The notes under the pieces: generated by a model
What the model saw: the letters and a program-made list of their open reading frames with translations, nothing else
The model's database searches: none
What the model was told of the DNA's origin: nothing
Origin: Erysipelotrichaceae bacterium
Lineage (GTDB): Bacteria > Bacillota_I > Bacilli_A > Erysipelotrichales > Erysipelotrichaceae
DNA length: 19,362 nt
Direction of reading: 5' to 3'
Assembly (NCBI GenBank): GCA_017419065.1
Contig: JAFOMB010000069.1
Coordinates: 1-19,362 of the forward strand
Program-made: the position numbers and the translations under genes
Shown: positions 15,468-19,362 of the stretch, one piece after another
Layout: each line of letters opens with the position of its first letter
Position numbering within the stretch: the first letter of the stretch is position 1

Positions 15468-15803
15468 CTATACCTGCCTTAATACTTCTTCCAGACGGTG
15501 GAGAAAGGTCTCCTCCCCGATGGTGTTGAGCTTCATCACGACGCCCTTGGAGGAACCGGAGGTGATGGCGGATAAGCGGATATAGCCGTCATCTTCCTGA
15601 TAGAGCGTCACGGTAAGAGTGACGCGGTTGCCGCCGAAGAGCGAATAGCGCTCAAAGATGCGCACGCTGCAGCGGGAAGAATTCCCATAGAAATCACTGC
15701 CGTCTTCCAGACTCGCGGAAAAGTTCCCGTCCAGGATCCCGTCTTCGATCGCCTCTACCAGATAGTCAAAATCACAGTTCAGCATCCTCTCGATCTTCGC
15801 CAT
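15468..15803 (-). CDS. DUF6054-like small protein of unknown function
   Basis: This 111-residue protein has no signal peptide or membrane segment. It opens MAKIERMLNCDFDYLVEAIEDGIL, followed by SASLEDGSDFYG, a beta-rich core CSVRIFERYSLFGGNRVTLTVTLY, then ISAITSGSSKG-like sequence (SAITSGSSKGVVMKLNT) and GEETFLHRLEEVL. These match my memory of the DUF6054 family, small Bacillota proteins of unknown function. The ATG has a strong AAGGAGGAC five bases upstream. It is the first gene after the pnp 3' hairpin and lies 2 bases before trmB, so it should be expressed with trmB and probably with pnp. Confidence 0.85.
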   Translation of the reverse strand: MAKIERMLNCDFDYLVEAIEDGILDGNFSASLEDGSDFYGNSSRCSVRIFERYSLFGGNRVTLTVTLYQEDDGYIRLSAITSGSSKGVVMKLNTIGEETFLHRLEEVLRQV

Positions 15804-15817
15804 ATGTCCTCCTTCGC

Positions 15818-15841
15818 AAAAGGACCCGAAGGTCCTTTTTT
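15818..15841 (-). terminator. Hairpin between pnp and the DUF6054 gene: weak terminator or processing/attenuation hairpin
   Basis: A perfect 9-bp stem (AAAAGGACC / GGTCCTTTT) with a UUCG loop lies on the minus strand 6 bases after the pnp stop. The U-run is only the four T of the stem arm, then GCG and the next gene's Shine-Dalgarno. Read on the plus strand the loop is CGAA and six or more T follow, so it would terminate antisense transcripts better than sense ones. Confidence 0.6.
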
Positions 15842-15847
15842 ACTTGT

Positions 15848-18085
15848 TTACTTTCTGCCGAAGAAACGCTTTTCTCCGCTTTCTCTCTTCGGAACTTCTT
15901 CGTTTTCCTTGACTTCAGTCTTTTCTTCTTTTTCTTTTCTTTCCGGTCTGCCGTCTCTCTTCTTTTCCGGTTTCTCCGTCTTTTCCGGTTTCGGGAGCAG
16001 TTCCTTCGCCGAGACGTTGACACGGCCCTTTTCATCGATCTCCATGACCTTGACCTTGATGATGTCGCCTAACTTGAGGACATCTTCCGGCTTCTCAACA
16101 CGCTGGTGAGAGATCTTGGAGACGTGCAGTAAGGCGTCCTGTCCCTTGAAGAGTTCCACGAAGGCACCGAACTTCTCGAGTCTGACGACCTTGGCGTCGT
16201 AGATCTCGCCGACCTTGGCTTCGCGGCAGATGTCATCGATCATGGCCTTGGCCTTTTCGATGCATTCCTTATCGGTATGATAGAGAACGACCTTTCCGTC
16301 GTCATCGATATCGATCTTCGTTCCGCCGGACTCTTCAATGATCTGGTTGATGATCTTGCCGCCGGTACCGATGACTTCTCTGATCTTGTCTGTCGGGATC
16401 GTGAAGGTGACCATCTTCGGAGCGTACTTGGAGACTTCTTTTCTCGGTTCAGCGATCGCACCCATCATGTTTTCCATGATCTCGAGTCTGCCCTTCTTGG
16501 CCTGTGCTAATGCCTCACGGAAGATCTCCTTCGTGATGCCCTTGCACTTGATATCCATCTGTAAGGCAGTGATGCCGTCTTTGGTACCTGCTACCTTGAA
16601 GTCCATATCGCCGTAGTGGTCTTCCATACCCTGGATATCCGTTAAGATCGCATAGTCATCACCGGTCGTGATAAGACCCATCGCGACACCGGCGACCGGA
16701 GACTTGATCGGAACACCGGCAGCCATGAGGGACATGGAACCGGCACAGATCGAAGCCTGGGAAGAGGAACCGTTGGATTCCAGAACTTCCGCGACCGTTC
16801 TGATCGCATACGGGAATTCGTCTTCACTCGGTAATACCTGTAATAAGGCTCTTTCGCCTAAGGCACCGTGACCGATCTCTCTTCTTCCCGGAGAACCCAT
16901 TCTGCCGGTTTCTCCGACAGAGTAAGGCGGGAAGTTGTATTGATGCATGAATCTCTTTTCTTCGACGTCTGTCAGGTCATCGATGATCTGATTGTCGCCT
17001 AAAGGACCTAAAGTCGTAACAGATAAGACCTGGGTCTCGCCTCTGGTGAAGAGAGCGGAACCGTGGACTCTCGGCAGTAAGTCGACCTGGGAGTTCAGCG
17101 GTCTGATCTCATCCAGTGCTCTGCCGTCAGGTCTGATCTTTTCCACGGAGATGAGTCTTCTGACTTCTTCCGCGACGATCGTCGTGCAGTATTCGCCTGT
17201 CTGCTTGACAAGCTTTGTCTGTTCTTTCTCGGAAAGACCTTCCATCTCTTCGAAATGCTTCTTCATTTCTGCCGTGATGTCATCGATCTTGCCATAGCGT
17301 TCCAGCTTCTCCTTGATGGAGACAGCTTCTTCTAAAGCTTTCTTGCCGTTTTCATTGACGTAGTCCTTGACTCTCGGATCGATCTCATAGAGTGTGACTT
17401 CCATCTTTTCCTTGCCGACCTTGGCAATGATCTCTTCTTCAAATGCACAGAGTTCCTTTACCTTTTCATGTCCGAACATCAGTGCTTCCAGCATCAGATC
17501 TTCGCTGACTTCCTTGGCACCGGCTTCGACCATGTTCAGAGCTTCCTTGGTTCCGGCGACCGTCAGGTCGATCAGGGACTTTTCGTGTTCCTCAACTGTC
17601 GGGTTGACGATGAACTGGCCATCGACATAGCCGACCTTGACACCGGCGACCGGTCCTTCAAACGGGATCGGGCTGATGCATAATGCCAGAGATGCACCGA
17701 ATAAGGCAGCCATCTCACAGGACTTGTCCGTATCGTTGGACAGGACCGTGTTGACGACCTGGACTTCATTACGGAATCCCTCAGCGAACAGAGGACGGAT
17801 CGGTCTGTCGATCAGACGTGCTGTTAACGTAGCGTGTTCGGAAGGACGGCCTTCTCTGCGGAGGAAACCTCCCGGGATCTTTCCGGCGGAATACAGCTTC
17901 TCTTCAAAGGAAACTGTCAACGGAAAGAAATCCGTGTCCTTGGCAACATTGCTGGCGCAGGCCGTGGACAGCGTGACCGTATCATCATAGCGTACCAGAA
18001 CAGACCCCCCAGCCTGTTTGGCGACTTCACCGGTCTCGACAGTAAGATTACGACCGTAGAAGTCTAATGTGAATACTTCTTTCAT
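15848..18085 (-). CDS. pnp: Polyribonucleotide nucleotidyltransferase (PNPase)
   Basis: PNPase degrades RNA 3'-5' by phosphorolysis and is part of the RNA degradation machinery. The 745-residue protein has two RNase PH-like domains: the first carries FSAGKIPGG-type sequence (YSAGKIPGGFLRREGRPSE, about 66-84), the second the RGETQVLS and DFKVAGTKDGITALQMD motifs with catalytic aspartates. Then come a KH domain (about 558-624, with IGTGGK) and an S1 domain (about 625-695, starting VGEIYDAKVVRLEKFGAFVE). The final 50 residues are a low-complexity Lys/Glu/Pro tail ending in a basic patch; such tails vary in the family. The ATG at 18085 has a modest GAGAG upstream. It appears to be the first gene of the long unit, downstream of its own promoter. 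Confidence 0.97.
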   Translation of the reverse strand: MKEVFTLDFYGRNLTVETGEVAKQAGGSVLVRYDDTVTLSTACASNVAKDTDFFPLTVSFEEKLYSAGKIPGGFLRREGRPSEHATLTARLIDRPIRPLFAEGFRNEVQVVNTVLSNDTDKSCEMAALFGASLALCISPIPFEGPVAGVKVGYVDGQFIVNPTVEEHEKSLIDLTVAGTKEALNMVEAGAKEVSEDLMLEALMFGHEKVKELCAFEEEIIAKVGKEKMEVTLYEIDPRVKDYVNENGKKALEEAVSIKEKLERYGKIDDITAEMKKHFEEMEGLSEKEQTKLVKQTGEYCTTIVAEEVRRLISVEKIRPDGRALDEIRPLNSQVDLLPRVHGSALFTRGETQVLSVTTLGPLGDNQIIDDLTDVEEKRFMHQYNFPPYSVGETGRMGSPGRREIGHGALGERALLQVLPSEDEFPYAIRTVAEVLESNGSSSQASICAGSMSLMAAGVPIKSPVAGVAMGLITTGDDYAILTDIQGMEDHYGDMDFKVAGTKDGITALQMDIKCKGITKEIFREALAQAKKGRLEIMENMMGAIAEPRKEVSKYAPKMVTFTIPTDKIREVIGTGGKIINQIIEESGGTKIDIDDDGKVVLYHTDKECIEKAKAMIDDICREAKVGEIYDAKVVRLEKFGAFVELFKGQDALLHVSKISHQRVEKPEDVLKLGDIIKVKVMEIDEKGRVNVSAKELLPKPEKTEKPEKKRDGRPERKEKEEKTEVKENEEVPKRESGEKRFFGRK

Positions 18086-18116
18086 CTTTTCTCTCTTTCT
18101 ATATATAACCTTGTCT

Positions 18117-18125
18117 ATTCTAGCA
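18117..18125 (-). promoter_or_regulatory. Candidate extended -10 promoter of pnp
   Basis: TGCTAGAAT (TGn plus a one-mismatch -10) on the minus strand gives a predicted start near 18110, 25 bases before the ATG. The -35 at 17-base spacing is the weak TGTCTT (18145-18140), which overlaps the 3' arm of the upstream terminator. No riboswitch-sized leader fits. Confidence 0.5.
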
Positions 18126-18135
18126 TAAACGTATT

Positions 18136-18164
18136 AAAAAAGACATCTAAAAAATTAGATGTCT
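18136..18164 (-). terminator. Rho-independent terminator of the 18190-19362 gene
   Basis: On the minus strand a perfect 10-bp stem AGACATCTAA (18164-18155) / TTAGATGTCT (18150-18141) with loop TTTT is followed by five T (18140-18136). It starts 25 bases after the stop codon. Confidence 0.88.
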
Positions 18165-18189
18165 CAACCGATTCTGATATGGGTATCTG

Positions 18190-19362
18190 CTAACCGTTCA
18201 GTTCCAGATTTCCTATCGTCAGCAGGAACTGTTCCAGGAAAGTCTTCTTGTTTTCCAGCGATTCAAGCGGATATGGATAGACGTCATCTCCCAGACGGAA
18301 ACAGAAGTTTCCCTCACCGGCATTTACCACCGTGCCGTCTTCGTAGGTAATAGTGATGTCTAGACCGATCCCTCCTGCTCCTTTGACCGGTTCTATATCT
18401 TTTGCGACGACCGCTCTGTAAAGGGAAGTCATGAGTTCTTTCAGTTCCTCTCCTTCAAAGACGTGATCGTAGTCGGAACCATAGTCCAGTGCCGTGACCC
18501 GGATGGACACAGGATCTCCCAGCAGATCGGATATGCGGTAATAGCCGGTATCTTCTTCTATTGGATCATTCGAACTGCCGCTGCCTGCAGCTGCTTCAGG
18601 TTCTCCTTCTCCACTCATATCACCAGGTATCGGTGCAGTATCAAACTCTCTGCAGAGATCTTCTAAAGAATAATTGCCATTCACATAACCGATCGGCTTC
18701 GGAACCCAATCGTTGCTGTCGGAAAGATAATAGATTCCGGATTTCTGAGCGATCCTCTGCCATTCATCCGCCCTTCTGAAGAAAACCTCATATTCATACG
18801 GAGAATAATCCCAGCTTCCTTCTGTATTAAACGAGATCTGCCCCAATGCTTTCATTGCCTCTTTGAACCGGCTTGTCTCATTATACAAATTTATGTTGGT
18901 ACTGGTGCCTCCCGTGTAGCCCGGAGATAATTCCCTGCTGATGCTGATCTGCAGTTCATTCGCATCAACCTTCATCCGCGAATAGAGACTTCCGCTTCCC
19001 GTGGATGTATCCTCTGGAAAGACGCTTTCCGCAAAGAAGATTTCTCTCTTATCAGGGTCATCGAAATAATAGCCATTCTCACAGAGAAACCGCATCGGCA
19101 GATTTTGTGTTTGAGACCGGGTGAATTCATCTTTCAATTCCTGACGGAACAGCATTTCTCTGCCGTCTTCCAGGGTAGCATGCAGCAGGCTGTCATCTTC
19201 CTGCGTTATCGTCTTTACGATGCCTGCACATTCAGACAATCTATCGGATGTTGCTACGAACCGATGATAGGAGCCGTTGAACTCGATCGACACAACGATC
19301 ATTTTCCCGCTTTCTGAGATATCTTCATCGCTTCTTTTTATTTCATTGTAGTCAGGGCTTTC
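18190..19362 (-). CDS. Unrecognised protein, probably secreted or lipid-anchored (partial, 5' end beyond window)
   Basis: I do not recognise this family. The frame is open to the window edge: 20 more codons (ESPDYNEIKRS...) precede the ATG at 19302, and that ATG has no convincing Shine-Dalgarno, so the true start is probably outside. The visible 390 residues are acidic, rich in Ser, Asp, Glu and Tyr, and have no membrane segment. Two beta-rich parts are separated by a Gly/Ser/Glu/Ala linker (about 226-249 counted from that Met). The composition is typical of exported Bacillota proteins of the type with an N-terminal lipoprotein signal, but that part is not visible. It ends in IGNLELNG, followed by a strong terminator, so it is transcriptionally separate from pnp. 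Confidence 0.7.
   Translation of the reverse strand, partial: ESPDYNEIKRSDEDISESGKMIVVSIEFNGSYHRFVATSDRLSECAGIVKTITQEDDSLLHATLEDGREMLFRQELKDEFTRSQTQNLPMRFLCENGYYFDDPDKREIFFAESVFPEDTSTGSGSLYSRMKVDANELQISISRELSPGYTGGTSTNINLYNETSRFKEAMKALGQISFNTEGSWDYSPYEYEVFFRRADEWQRIAQKSGIYYLSDSNDWVPKPIGYVNGNYSLEDLCREFDTAPIPGDMSGEGEPEAAAGSGSSNDPIEEDTGYYRISDLLGDPVSIRVTALDYGSDYDHVFEGEELKELMTSLYRAVVAKDIEPVKGAGGIGLDITITYEDGTVVNAGEGNFCFRLGDDVYPYPLESLENKKTFLEQFLLTIGNLELNG

Noticed and set aside
18086..18189. Riboswitch or leader RNA upstream of pnp
   Set aside because: The 104 bases are fully used by the upstream terminator and a compact promoter; the predicted leader is about 25 bases, too short for a structured element.

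Overview
The window is a dense run of housekeeping genes, all on the minus strand. I find no plus-strand gene, tRNA, rRNA, CRISPR array or insertion sequence, and no gap above about 105 bases. Gene content points to a low-GC Gram-positive (Bacillota): an LTA-synthase-like enzyme, the primosome proteins DnaB and DnaI, a long-form HPF, PtsI and ATP-dependent PfkA. The small genome style, the MutM-CoaE fusion and a DUF6054 gene make me lean towards the Erysipelotrichia side of the phylum. That placement is an inference from family memory, not a search.

Read in the direction of transcription (right to left), the layout is as follows. (a) 19362-18190 holds the end of an unrecognised, probably extracytoplasmic protein that runs off the window edge and is closed by a strong terminator. 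(b) 18125-6897 reads as one long transcription unit: pnp, a DUF6054 gene, trmB, a TroA/ZnuA-like lipoprotein, polA, a fused mutM-coaE, dnaB, dnaI and pfkA. From the DUF6054 gene to pfkA the genes overlap or lie at most 12 bases apart, and a strong terminator follows pfkA. The only interruption is a hairpin with a short U-run just after pnp. (c) 6882-2728 contains a DUF2779 nuclease-like gene, hpf, a small HTH-like gene and ptsI, ending in a terminator. (d) 2762-1796 is a two-gene Alg14/Alg13-like (PssD/PssE) glycosyltransferase pair. (e) 1816-1024 is yebC, with its own promoter and terminator. (f) 1007-1 is the N-terminal part of an LTA-synthase-like membrane enzyme that continues beyond the window.

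Functionally the large unit joins RNA turnover and tRNA modification (pnp, trmB), DNA repair and replication restart (polA, mutM, dnaB, dnaI), CoA synthesis (coaE) and glycolysis (pfkA). The polA-mutM-coaE-dnaB-dnaI order echoes the Bacillus arrangement, compacted, with pfkA placed at the end.

I see no defence system or obvious new multi-gene machine. The most notable points are: the MutM-CoaE fusion; a TroA-like lipoprotein that has lost all recognisable metal ligands and contains a single histidine; a DUF2779 protein that keeps its Fe-S cysteines and exonuclease acids but has lost the nuclease E-x-K; and very compact signals, including a promoter nested in a terminator and a promoter placed so that its transcript would be leaderless.
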